DNA from: JADLCX01 sp038251595
GTDB taxonomy: Bacteria; Planctomycetota; Phycisphaerae; Phycisphaerales; UBA1924
Direction of reading: 5' to 3'
Assembly (NCBI GenBank): GCA_038251595.1
Contig: JBBSBC010000006.1
Span: 1 to 36,725, forward strand
DNA length: 36,725 nt
Shown: one piece after another, positions 14,383 to 23,140 of the stretch
Layout of the letters: each line of letters starts with the position of its first letter
How positions within the stretch are numbered: the first letter of the stretch is position 1
Notes under the pieces: model-generated
Told to the model about the DNA's origin: nothing
What the model saw: only the letters and a program-made list of their open reading frames with translations
Database searches by the model: none
Program-made: the position numbers and the translations under genes

Positions 14383-17202
14383 ATGAGTGGAATCAACTCG
14401 GGTACTGGGCTTTTCAGCGGGATCGATTATTCGAGCCTGATTGACCAGTTGTTGCGGATTGATGCACGTCCGCGCACGTTGGCTCAACGGCGAGTGGCAG
14501 AGCTGCAGACTGATCAGGCGGCGTTTCTGGATCTGAACAGTCGCCTTGGCGGGCTGAAGTCGGCAGCGACAAAGTTTCGGACACAGAACATCTTTGAGGC
14601 CTCATCGGTCGCGAGCAGCAATGAGAATGCGCTCACAGGGTCGGCCTCGACAGGTGCAGCCTATGGCAGCTTTAGCTTTGTGGTCGATAGGACGGTTGGG
14701 ACTCAGCAGGTTCTTTCACGGAGCTTTGCGGACCGGAATGTTTCGGCCGTTGGAGCATCGTCGATCACGATTGAGGATGCGAAGGGGCGGCTGGATTCAG
14801 ACACGCGGCTGGCGGATCTGAATGGTGGCGCGGGGATCGAGCGGGGCAAGGTCATTGTTACCGATCATGCGGGGAACACGGCGACGATCGACCTCTCGCG
14901 GATCGCGACGGTGGGCGAACTGCTGGATAAGTTGAACACAAATGACACTGTGCGCATTGCGGCCCGAGTTGAGGGCGACAAGCTCGTGATCGAGGATGAT
15001 ACGGGCGTTTCGGGAACGCTGCGAATACAGAATGGAATTGGGTATACGACAGCCACGAGCCTGAAGATTGAGGGATCGGCGCTGAACGCGGCGATCGAGA
15101 GCGAGCCGATTTACCTGATTGGCGATGCCACAACGCTGCAATCGTTGAACGATGGCAATGGTGTTCGCTTCAACAACGCGGCGGGCACGGGCACGACGGG
15201 CGACTTTACCATCAACACGCGCGACGGGAGAACGTTCTCAGTCGATATCGGCGATGTGTGGGCGAGCGTGGATGGAGCATTTACCAAAACGAAGTCGGCT
15301 GTGGCGGATTTCGCCGCGCTGCGCGAGCGCGTGCTGGAGCAGACCGACGGTCAGGTGACGGTCGGGGTGACGAGCGCTGGCCGGGGATTGCAGTTGGTGG
15401 ATGCAACGGTGGGGTCGGGGAACTTCGAGGTGATCGACCAGAGCGGCGCAGCGGCGGACCTGAAAATTGTGGGATCGACAGCGACCGACACGATCGAGGG
15501 CGCGGCGGTGCTGGCGGGGTTGAACACGACGCTGGCCTCGAACCTCGGCGGCGGCTCGGGGCTCGCGGGCGGTGCGTTTCTCATCACGACCAGGGATGGA
15601 ACTCAGCACAACTTTGCGGTCACCACGGATGGATCGGTTGCAGACATTCTTCGGGACATTAACGAGTTGACGGGCGGGGATGTCGAGGCCACGGTGGGTC
15701 CGAACGGTGTTGGGATTCGTCTTGTTGACAAGACGGGTGACAGCGGCAACTTTGTCGTAGAAGGGGCGGGCGCCGCGGCGCTCGGAGTCGCGACGGGCGG
15801 GAGCGGGGTTGCTTCGGCGACGGTGAATGGAACGCGCCTTCAGCACCGGTTCATCAGTGAATCGACGGTCTTGTCTTCGCTGAACGACGGTCGCGGATTG
15901 GGCACAGGGAGGTTTGAGATCATCGGGCCGAGCGGACGCGCGACGATCGATATCGGGACAGACAGTCGCAACATCGCGGATGTGATTGCGGAGATCAACA
16001 GCCGCAACATTGGCGTGCAGGCGAGGATCAACGATAACGGAGATGGATTGCTGATCGAGCGTGCCCCCGGCGATATCGGGACCAATCAGATTGAGATCAA
16101 GGACGTTTCAGGTTCGGTGGCCAAGAGCCTGAATCTGGTGGGCAAGTCGGTGAACTCGACCGATCAAAACTTCATAGACGGATCATTCGAGCGGGAGATC
16201 GAGCTTGAAGCCTCGGACACACTTGATGATGTTGTGACCAAGATCAACGAGGTGAAGGGCGGGGCCACGGCCTCGGTGATCCGCGATTCGAGCGGTGCAA
16301 GCCCGTTCCGGTTGAAGTTTACGGCGACACAGACAGGTGTTGCCGGGGCATTCACCGTGGATGCGACCGGCACGGACCTCGGGCTCTCGACCATTTCGGA
16401 GGCACGCAACGCGCGCGTCTTCTTTGGGTCCGACGATCCGGCGCGGGCTGTGCTTATCGAGAGTAGCTCGAACACGATCGACGGGGTGATCGATGGCCTG
16501 ACGATCAACGCTCGCGCACGGAGCGATGAGCCGGTGACGCTGACGGTCTCGCAGGACACCTCTGCGATCGAGACGGCGGTGACGGAGTTTGTGACGGCGT
16601 TTAACGACATCACATCCCGGATCAGCAGGTACACGGCCTATGACGATGAGACGAAGGTCAAGGGTTCGCTGCTCGGCGATTCGACGGCGAACGAGCTGCG
16701 GCGTGCGCTGTTTGACCAGATACAGAAGCCCGCGAAGGGAATTTCCGGGGCGTACCGCTATCTCAGCCAGGTGGGTGTGAAGATCGGCTCGGGCGGGACA
16801 CTCCAGATAGATACAACCAAGCTGCGCGCGGCCATTGCGACCGACCCGGAGGCGGTTGCCGAGTTGTTCTCATCGCGCACGCAGGAATCACGCGAGGAGT
16901 TCACGGAAGTTGCGCCGGGCATCAGCGTGAACAACACCTCGGCTGCCACGTTCTCATCGCTTGGTGTTGCCGAGCAGGTGTCGCAGCTTGTGGAACGCTA
17001 CACCTCTTCGATCGGCGGCGTAATGACGCGCCGTACAAGGGCGATTGATGGTGAAATTGCCTCTCAACAGAGCAGAATTTCGGATATCGATTCGAAGATC
17101 GGGCGGCGTCGGGAGTACCTGACGCGCCAGTATGCTCAGCTTGAAACGACGCTTGCGAATCTGCAGCGCCAGCAATCGGCGGTCGGGCAGATCGGACGTT
17201 GA
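14383..17202 (+). CDS. fliD: FliD, flagellar filament cap protein (oversized, with repeat domains)
   Basis: FliD caps the growing filament and promotes flagellin assembly. The N-terminus (SGLFSGIDYSSLIDQLLRID-like, residues 9-27, then coiled coil to about 66) and the C-terminal domain are typical. The latter includes VTEFVTAFNDITSRI near 733-747, an LLGDSTANELRR stretch near 763-774, and a coiled coil near 875-935. At 939 residues it is about twice the E. coli length. The extra middle consists of related blocks at about 141-235, 248-365, 378-470 and 492-590, with a partial one at 600-665. Each block resembles a flagellin hook-IN motif (LNDGRGLGTGRFEI, DLNGGAGIERGKV). AGGGAG at 14369-14374 precedes the ATG. 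fliS overlaps its stop codon. Confidence 0.93.
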   Translation: MSGINSGTGLFSGIDYSSLIDQLLRIDARPRTLAQRRVAELQTDQAAFLDLNSRLGGLKSAATKFRTQNIFEASSVASSNENALTGSASTGAAYGSFSFVVDRTVGTQQVLSRSFADRNVSAVGASSITIEDAKGRLDSDTRLADLNGGAGIERGKVIVTDHAGNTATIDLSRIATVGELLDKLNTNDTVRIAARVEGDKLVIEDDTGVSGTLRIQNGIGYTTATSLKIEGSALNAAIESEPIYLIGDATTLQSLNDGNGVRFNNAAGTGTTGDFTINTRDGRTFSVDIGDVWASVDGAFTKTKSAVADFAALRERVLEQTDGQVTVGVTSAGRGLQLVDATVGSGNFEVIDQSGAAADLKIVGSTATDTIEGAAVLAGLNTTLASNLGGGSGLAGGAFLITTRDGTQHNFAVTTDGSVADILRDINELTGGDVEATVGPNGVGIRLVDKTGDSGNFVVEGAGAAALGVATGGSGVASATVNGTRLQHRFISESTVLSSLNDGRGLGTGRFEIIGPSGRATIDIGTDSRNIADVIAEINSRNIGVQARINDNGDGLLIERAPGDIGTNQIEIKDVSGSVAKSLNLVGKSVNSTDQNFIDGSFEREIELEASDTLDDVVTKINEVKGGATASVIRDSSGASPFRLKFTATQTGVAGAFTVDATGTDLGLSTISEARNARVFFGSDDPARAVLIESSSNTIDGVIDGLTINARARSDEPVTLTVSQDTSAIETAVTEFVTAFNDITSRISRYTAYDDETKVKGSLLGDSTANELRRALFDQIQKPAKGISGAYRYLSQVGVKIGSGGTLQIDTTKLRAAIATDPEAVAELFSSRTQESREEFTEVAPGISVNNTSAATFSSLGVAEQVSQLVERYTSSIGGVMTRRTRAIDGEIASQQSRISDIDSKIGRRREYLTRQYAQLETTLANLQRQQSAVGQIGR

Positions 17203-17735
17203 TGGGCAGGTTTATGAAGGGGTCAATAAACTCAGGGCCGCCTTCGACCGATCAGATGTTCACCATGAAGACCGATACACCGACCCACCAACCCAGCACG
17301 GCCAACGCCTATCTCCGCACGCAGGTGATGACGGCAACACCTGAAAAACTTCGGCTGATGCTGCTCGACGGTGCGTTAAGGTTTTTGCGCCAAGGGCGCG
17401 AAGGGCTTGCCAAGAAGGACTATAACGCGAGCTACGAGGGCTTCTCGCAAGCGCGGAACATCGTGGTTGAGCTGATGACCTCGGTGCGTGCAGATGCGGC
17501 ACCGGAACTGTGCGCGACGGTACGGTCGCTGTACACGTTCATCTTTCAACTGATCGCTGATGCCTCGTTGAACAAGGATACGAGCAAGGCGGACAAGGCC
17601 ATCGAGCTTGTTGAGTTTGAACGCGAGACCTGGGCACTTGCCATCGTGAAACTGGCCGATGAACGAGGAACCAACGTGAAGAATGGCATGGCCGCGACAT
17701 TCGTCGGTGGCTCGGGCATAAGCGTACACGGCTGA
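17202..17735 (+). CDS. fliS: FliS, flagellin export chaperone
   Basis: FliS binds the flagellin C-terminus in the cytoplasm and prevents premature assembly. The ATG shares its A with the fliD stop (TGATG), showing translational coupling. ATGs at 17214 and further on (MFTMKTDTP) are alternatives, because the first 25 residues are not conserved. The core starts ANAYLRTQVMTATPEKLRLM and continues LLDGALRFLRQGREGL, the usual FliS opening, followed by helices with YEGFSQARNIVVELM and LYTFIFQLIADASLN. The 177-residue form is longer than typical FliS (about 130) at both ends. Pairing with fliD is the standard arrangement. The delta-prime gene on the other strand ends only 7 bases away. Confidence 0.92.
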   Translation: MGRFMKGSINSGPPSTDQMFTMKTDTPTHQPSTANAYLRTQVMTATPEKLRLMLLDGALRFLRQGREGLAKKDYNASYEGFSQARNIVVELMTSVRADAAPELCATVRSLYTFIFQLIADASLNKDTSKADKAIELVEFERETWALAIVKLADERGTNVKNGMAATFVGGSGISVHG

Positions 17736-17742
17736 ACCACGG

Positions 17743-18915
17743 TCAGACTCCGGCGTGCTGAGAAGCGAGCTGCACCAGCAGGTTCTCGAAGATCAGGGCA
17801 GTGCTGACGTTGGTGGCCACATAGCCCTCGGCATCATTGATCGCTTCTATCGCAGCGAGGATGCGGGCCGTTTCGGGATCATCAACACCTTGATACGCGG
17901 ATTGGCCGGTGTGCCTGCGGAGAGCGCGCCGGTAGTGCTCGGCGATGAAGGCAAGCATTCGCCGGCTCCAGACCTTGTTTGCACCATCTTTGCTTGCGTT
18001 GGCGTTGGCCTTGGTCTCGGCCTCGGCGTGATCGTTCACGAGGTCGGAGATCCTTGCACTCGCTTCGATGTCAAACTTTCGGTTGTCGATGTCAGTCAGA
18101 ATGGGTTCAACAATAACACGCCAAGTGAAGAGGTCGCAGGACATGGCAAGACGGGCCGCGCCGGGTGAGCCGGCGGCAAAGGACCTGAGCCAATCGCGCT
18201 GAGTATTCTCGATATCGAGATTGCTGATGCGGAGCCACGCATCGAACTCGGCATCGTCGAGCGATGTGAATCCGACACGTTGGCATCGGCTGCGGATGGT
18301 CGGCAACAGCTTTTCCTCATTGGCGGTGATGAGGATGATGACAGTGCCGGCGGGTGGCTCCTCGAGCGTTTTGAGCAGCGTGTTCTGACCAACAGGCGCG
18401 ATGAGCTCGGATTCGTCAATGATGAAGGCTTTGCCGATCAACGAATCGCCGATCATCACTCGCGTTCGGGTGGCGGGCTCGGTGAGGAACTCTTCGAGAA
18501 CCTCTTTCGCGATGGTCGTTTGCTTGCCCTTGCGGACTTTCTCATCGCGGCTGAGAACCGCGTGTTCCTTGTAGATGTAGTGGAGGTCGGGGTGGGTGCC
18601 AGCCCGAACCAACCGCTGAACGGTGCTGGCCGGATCGGGCGCGAACTCACCGGTGAGGTTCGGCCCGGTCGTTGGATCAAGCAGTGCCGCGGCGAAGGCG
18701 CGGGCGGTGGTGCGCTTGCCCACGCCACTCGGGCCACTGAAGATCCAGGCGTGATGAACTCGCCCCGACTGCATGGCCGCTTTGAGGACACGCTTGGCGG
18801 GGGTCTGCCCGATGACCTCATCAAGATTGGTGATGATCGGTGCGGTGGGCATTGCCACTCTGGTGAGGGCCGTTGTTTCGTCACTTGATGCCGCTTTGCT
18901 GACACGCTTGGCCAT
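17743..18915 (-). CDS. holB: DNA polymerase III delta-prime-like clamp-loader subunit
   Basis: This is a clamp-loader AAA+ subunit that helps load the sliding clamp at the replication fork. The 390-residue protein contains a P-loop (GPSGVGKRT, about 61-69), a Walker B-like segment (AFIIDESELI), the sensor-like sequence NTLLKTLEEPPAGTVIILIT and the SRC box (PTIRSRCQRV). HHAWIFSGPSGVGKRTTARA resembles the HAYLFxGPxGxGK opening of HolB/DnaX. The P-loop is intact, so it may bind ATP, unlike E. coli delta-prime. It is too short for a full tau subunit and lacks the obvious zinc cysteines, so delta-prime is preferred over DnaX. An internal ATG 21 codons in (MPTAPIIT) could be the true start. It is convergent with fliS. 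Confidence 0.82.
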   Translation of the reverse strand: MAKRVSKAASSDETTALTRVAMPTAPIITNLDEVIGQTPAKRVLKAAMQSGRVHHAWIFSGPSGVGKRTTARAFAAALLDPTTGPNLTGEFAPDPASTVQRLVRAGTHPDLHYIYKEHAVLSRDEKVRKGKQTTIAKEVLEEFLTEPATRTRVMIGDSLIGKAFIIDESELIAPVGQNTLLKTLEEPPAGTVIILITANEEKLLPTIRSRCQRVGFTSLDDAEFDAWLRISNLDIENTQRDWLRSFAAGSPGAARLAMSCDLFTWRVIVEPILTDIDNRKFDIEASARISDLVNDHAEAETKANANASKDGANKVWSRRMLAFIAEHYRRALRRHTGQSAYQGVDDPETARILAAIEAINDAEGYVATNVSTALIFENLLVQLASQHAGV

Positions 18916-18998
18916 GAAGAGAGGGTAGCCCCGGCGAAGAATGCGGCGAACTCACTACGCAATAGTGATGGCTGCGCTGGCAAGCGAGGCTGCTGGTT

Positions 18999-20492
18999 TC
19001 AGATGCTTCTGAGCTTGTTGCGAGCGTTAAACGCGGCGACTTTGTAGCACTCGGCGAGCGTGGGGTAGTTGAAGACCGTGTTCACGAAATAATCAACCGT
19101 TCCCTTGAACGCCATGACGGCCTGGCCGATGTGGATCAACTCCGTTGATTGGCTGCCGATGATGTGAACACCGAGCACGACGCCACTCTCCTGATGGATG
19201 AGGAGCTTCAACATGCCGATCTCATCGCCGAGCAACTGGCCGCGGGCGGTCTCTTTGTATTGTGCAACACCGACCTCGTAGGGAACACCCTCTTTGGTCA
19301 GTCGCTCTTCGGTCCAACCGACCATTGAGATTTCGGGGATGGCGTAGATGCCGTAGGGGAAGAGTTCCGGGACTGAATCGGCGCGCTCGCCGAACATGTG
19401 GCACGCGGCGAGCCGACCTTGCTCCATGCTGGTGCTGGCGAGCGCGGGGAAGCCGATGACATCGCCGCAGGCGTAGATGTTGGGGATGGCGGTCTGGTAG
19501 AAGGCGTTAACCTTGATGCGACCGCGCTCGTCGGCGGTAAGACCGGCGTTGGAGAGGTTGAGACGATCGGTTGCGCCCTGACGGCCGACGCAGTACATCA
19601 GGCAATCGGCGCGGATGGTCTTGCCGGATTCGAGCATGGCTTCGACCATCTCGCTGCCACCTGAGACGCCGCGCGGAGCGTTGACTCGTGACCCGAGCGG
19701 GGGCGGAATTTTCTTGATGCTGACGACTTTTTCGCCAAGGCGAAGTGTCGCGCCCGTCTGGCGGAGGTGGTACTGAAAGGCCTCGCAGATCTCGCTGTCG
19801 AGGAAGTCGAGCAGGCGAGGACGACCTTCGATGAGGGTGATGCGCACACCGAGGCTGGCCAACATGCTGGCGTATTCACTGCCGATCACGCCGCCACCGA
19901 CCACGATCATGCTTGAGGGAAGGTATTCGAGCGAGAGGATCTGGTCGCTGGTGATGATGTTAATGCCGTCGAAAGGAATCTCAGGCGGCTCTGTAGGTGT
20001 GGTTCCGGTGGCGATGACGATGTTGAGAGCCCCCACGGTCTCGACGGAATGTTCGCTCTCGACAACGATGGTGTCGGTACTGGCGAGCGAGCCCACACCG
20101 TAGAGGACCTCGACACCGTTGCTGATGAGGCTGCGGCGGAGGACATCGATCTCGGCCCTGATGACGCGGTTGCAGCTTGCGACGAGGGTTGAGATGGTGG
20201 CCTTGCGGTCGAGCATCGCGCCTCCCGCGCCATTCGCGCCCGCACCCCCGCTTCCCCCACCGCCCGCAATAGTTCCATTGCCGACAGACATGATGGCGCG
20301 CGCGGTAGCCTTGAGATCAAGAACCGCTTCGCGGAGTGCTTTGCTGGGGATGGTGCCGGTGTTGATCGCTACGCCGCCAACGAACTGCATTTTCTCGATC
20401 ACGACCACAGACTTACCGAGCTTGGAGGCCTGGATCGCGGCCTTTTGGCCGCCGGGACCGGAACCTATGACGACAAGATCGAAGTGGCGCAT
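18999..20492 (-). CDS. sthA: SthA-like pyridine nucleotide transhydrogenase / flavoprotein disulfide reductase family
   Basis: The soluble transhydrogenase moves hydride between NADPH and NAD using FAD. The 497-residue protein has an FAD fold (VVIGSGPGGQKAAIQASKLG, residues 8-26), the conserved NTGTIPSKALREAV, an NAD(P) fold (SSMIVVGGGVIGSEYASML) and the second FAD motif (IPNIYACGDVIG). A dimerisation domain ends the protein. The usual Cys in GG(x)C before GTIPSK is Ala42 here (GGVAINTGTIPSK), so no redox disulfide can form. That fits a transhydrogenase rather than a lipoamide or glutathione reductase, but even SthA normally keeps one Cys. A Gly-rich insertion (GGGGSGGAGANGAGG) lies near residues 78-92. 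It lies 83 bases upstream of the delta-prime gene on the same strand. Confidence 0.85.
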   Translation of the reverse strand: MRHFDLVVIGSGPGGQKAAIQASKLGKSVVVIEKMQFVGGVAINTGTIPSKALREAVLDLKATARAIMSVGNGTIAGGGGSGGAGANGAGGAMLDRKATISTLVASCNRVIRAEIDVLRRSLISNGVEVLYGVGSLASTDTIVVESEHSVETVGALNIVIATGTTPTEPPEIPFDGINIITSDQILSLEYLPSSMIVVGGGVIGSEYASMLASLGVRITLIEGRPRLLDFLDSEICEAFQYHLRQTGATLRLGEKVVSIKKIPPPLGSRVNAPRGVSGGSEMVEAMLESGKTIRADCLMYCVGRQGATDRLNLSNAGLTADERGRIKVNAFYQTAIPNIYACGDVIGFPALASTSMEQGRLAACHMFGERADSVPELFPYGIYAIPEISMVGWTEERLTKEGVPYEVGVAQYKETARGQLLGDEIGMLKLLIHQESGVVLGVHIIGSQSTELIHIGQAVMAFKGTVDYFVNTVFNYPTLAECYKVAAFNARNKLRSI

Positions 20493-20670
20493 GGTGTTGG
20501 GTGGTGTTTGAGACGAGCGTGTGTGTGTGCAGCGCAGCAGGTAGAGAAGCGCAAAATCAACCGCGATGATTCATCGAGGATATCGACATTTCGCATGGGG
20601 CATGGTCAACCATTCTGCAAGGAGTGTGGAAGTGGTGCGGAGTCATGGGGCCGTGATGCTCACACCCCGT

Positions 20671-22383
20671 TCAGAGCCCGTATTCGTTCCACCGCGTGGT
20701 GACGCGGGTTCGGATTTCGTCGCTCATGCGGATGAGGGGGGGCCATTGGCGGACGGGGTAGCCCCCCACTTCCTCACCGGTGATCTTGCGTGTCGCGTCG
20801 AGGCCGATCTTTCCGCCGGCGCCCAGGCGCGAGGCGGCGTGGTCGAGGATATCGACCGGACCCTGGGTGATTTCGACATCGCGCGCGGGGTCCATGTTGG
20901 CGCAGAGGTGGAAGAGGACCGCATCGTGGTCGTGAACATCGACATCGTGATCGACAACCACGATCATCTTTGTCCACGCCATCTGCCCCGCGCCCCAGAT
21001 CGAGTGCATCACGCGGCGTGCCTGAAGCGGGTATTCCTTCTTGATCTTGATGAAGGCGCAGTTGTGGAATGCGCCGAACATCGGGAGGTCGTAGTCGATG
21101 ATGTCGGGGATGAGCGTGCGTAAAAGGGGCAGGAAAAGGCGTTCGGTGGCCTTGCCCATGAAGTAGTCTTCCTGCGGCGGAAGTCCGACGATCGTGGTCG
21201 GGTAGATCGGATCGCGCCGATGGGTGATGGCGGTGACCTCGAGCAGCGGGTATCGGTCGGGAAGGGAATAGAACCCTGTGTGATCGCCGAAGGGGCCTTC
21301 AAAGACTCCACCCAGTGCGCCGAGGCCGGGCTGCTGACCGTGTGCCCGCAAGGTGCGCGGATCGAACCCGATCGGGCCTGCCTCGCTGGAAACGTACCCT
21401 TCGATGACAATCTCGGAGTTGGCGGGAACATCGATCGGAACAGTGGTGCAAGGGACAAGCGGGATTGAACCACGGTTGAGAAACCCCGCGAGAAGAAGCT
21501 CGCTGATGCCGGGGGGCATGGGGGCGGTCGCGGCGTAGGGCAGCACGCTCTCGCCGCCGAGGGCGATGGCAACGGGCATTCGTTCGCCTCGGGCTTTCCA
21601 AGACCGCCAGTGGCGAGCTCCGTCGTGGTGGATGTGCCAGTGCATGCTCATGTGCTTTTTGCCGAAGAGCTGCACGCGATACATGCCGATGTTGCGGGTG
21701 GGCGGCTGGGGATTGCCGACATCATCGGCATGGATGGTGTGGATGGTGCCGAGGGTGATGTAGCGGCCGCGATGCTGGGCATTCCACTCAGGGCCGGAGG
21801 AAAGACCGGCGATACCGTCGTTGGTGGCAGCAGGGTAGCCGAGTGAGGCGAAGTCGCCATCGAGGGGCCAGCACTTGATGATCGGGAGACGGGTGAGATC
21901 AACATCGTCGCCCTTGATGACGACTTCCTGACAGATGCCCGAGCGGACTTTCCTTGGTGGAATCTTGATGAGTTCAAGCACTTCAGGGATTTTCTGGAGT
22001 TTGGCCCAGAGTGTTGGTGGAGGCTCGGGCTTAACGAGTTTGCCGAGGCGATCGGCAAGGGCTTCGAGCCCGCCGGGTGTGTGGCCACCATCTTCGCTGC
22101 ACCCGAGGGCCATCTCCATGCGGCGATAACTGCCGAACTGGTTGATGAGCACGGGGATATCAGAGCCAGCCACGCTCTCGAAGAGCAGGGCTGTGCCGCC
22201 GAGGTGGTGGAAACGCGGGTCGGTTTCGCGCGTGCGAGCGGCGGGCTTGCTCGGCGCGGGAGACTTGCTGACACGGTCGGCGATCTCGGCGATTTCAAGC
22301 ACGGGTGAGACGGTCGCCTTGATCCGCTTCAGCTCACCATTTCTTTCGAGGGCTTGGGCAAAGTCGCGTGTGGTCTCATACAT
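20671..22383 (-). CDS. ubiD: UbiD-family prenylated-FMN-dependent decarboxylase
   Basis: UbiD enzymes decarboxylate aromatic or unsaturated acids, for example in ubiquinone or menaquinone synthesis, using prenylated FMN. From the ATG at 22381-22383 the product is 570 residues; a TTG at 22416 would add 11. Family features include the N-terminal YETTRDFAQALERNGELKRI, GMYRVQLFGKKHMSMHWHIH, AIALGGESVLPYAATAPMP, and the region EIVIEGYVSSEAGPIGF leading to EGPFGDHTGFYS. That region carries the acidic and Arg residues expected at the active site. The substrate cannot be decided from sequence; a quinone pathway role is likely but no other quinone gene is here. A prenyltransferase (UbiX) partner is not in the window. 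The gene starts 14 bases from the divergent methyltransferase. Confidence 0.88.
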   Translation of the reverse strand: MYETTRDFAQALERNGELKRIKATVSPVLEIAEIADRVSKSPAPSKPAARTRETDPRFHHLGGTALLFESVAGSDIPVLINQFGSYRRMEMALGCSEDGGHTPGGLEALADRLGKLVKPEPPPTLWAKLQKIPEVLELIKIPPRKVRSGICQEVVIKGDDVDLTRLPIIKCWPLDGDFASLGYPAATNDGIAGLSSGPEWNAQHRGRYITLGTIHTIHADDVGNPQPPTRNIGMYRVQLFGKKHMSMHWHIHHDGARHWRSWKARGERMPVAIALGGESVLPYAATAPMPPGISELLLAGFLNRGSIPLVPCTTVPIDVPANSEIVIEGYVSSEAGPIGFDPRTLRAHGQQPGLGALGGVFEGPFGDHTGFYSLPDRYPLLEVTAITHRRDPIYPTTIVGLPPQEDYFMGKATERLFLPLLRTLIPDIIDYDLPMFGAFHNCAFIKIKKEYPLQARRVMHSIWGAGQMAWTKMIVVVDHDVDVHDHDAVLFHLCANMDPARDVEITQGPVDILDHAASRLGAGGKIGLDATRKITGEEVGGYPVRQWPPLIRMSDEIRTRVTTRWNEYGL

Positions 22384-22397
22384 TATGGTTCCAGAGT

Positions 22398-23066
22398 ATG
22401 ACGACCCAACCACCAACGCCGGGCGGAAAGAAGGCCATGGATTTCGCCGCGACGCGCGATTGGCCGGGGTACTTTCGCGTCATGCACGGGAAGCCCGCGC
22501 GTGAAACACTGGTCAAGGCTCTTGAGTTCCATGAGAAAAGTGGCGGAGTAGTCGAGCAGAAGCTGGCCATTGATCTGGGCTGTGGCGAAGGGCGCGACGC
22601 TTTGGAGTTGCTGAGGCGTGGGTGGACGGTCAGAGCGGTCGATTCACACGCGATGGGGATCGATATGCTGCTGCTCCGGGTCGCCGAGGAAGAGCGTACG
22701 CGGTTGCGAACCTTCGTGTCGGGCTTTGAATCCGAGGACTGGTCGCGAGGCATGGATGGCAGGATTGCCCTTGTGAACGCGAGTTTTTCGCTGCCATTCT
22801 GCGGTCCGGAAGAGTTCGATGCGGTATGGAAACGGATCGTGGATGTCATTCGAGGTGGAGGGGGCCGGTTTGCTGGGCAGTTGTTTGGTGATCGAGACAC
22901 CTGGGCAACACTGCCCGACCGCACGCACCACGCCCGAGCCGCGTTGGACCGGTTGTTTGATGCGTTCGTGCTGGAAGAGTTGAGGGAAGAGGAAAAAGAC
23001 GACAAAGATGCGCTGGGAAATCCCAAGCACTGGCATGTGTTTCATATTGTGGCAAGGAAGAGGTAG
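22398..23066 (+). CDS. Class I SAM-dependent methyltransferase
   Basis: The 222-residue protein has the class I methyltransferase fold. Motif I is LAIDLGCGEGRDALELLRRG (about residues 57-76), followed by TVRAVDSHAMGIDM with the acidic residue that should hold the SAM ribose. A later strand/loop reads RIALVNASFSLPFCGPEEFD. The C-terminal part (LREEEKDDKDALGNPKHWHV) closes with a typical HIVARK end. The size and the pattern around motif I resemble TehB-like small methyltransferases, but the substrate is unknown. The ATG at 22398 is preferred over a GTG at 22368. Its start lies just 14 bases from that of ubiD on the opposite strand, so their promoters must overlap each other's coding regions. 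Confidence 0.82.
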   Translation: MTTQPPTPGGKKAMDFAATRDWPGYFRVMHGKPARETLVKALEFHEKSGGVVEQKLAIDLGCGEGRDALELLRRGWTVRAVDSHAMGIDMLLLRVAEEERTRLRTFVSGFESEDWSRGMDGRIALVNASFSLPFCGPEEFDAVWKRIVDVIRGGGGRFAGQLFGDRDTWATLPDRTHHARAALDRLFDAFVLEELREEEKDDKDALGNPKHWHVFHIVARKR

Positions 23067-23140
23067 AGGGAGCGGATGGGGTACGGGCAGAAGTCGGTCA
23101 GCACAACGCCTTGGCCGTTTCACGTTACCATGACAAACCT

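Noticed and set aside
14077..14487. A minus-strand open frame spanning the small gene and fliD start
   Set aside because: It overlaps two plus-strand genes with good ribosome-binding sites and shows no recognisable features.
20519..20530. GT dinucleotide run
   Set aside because: Only about five units, in the gap upstream of the SthA-like gene; too short to claim a microsatellite or Z-DNA element.
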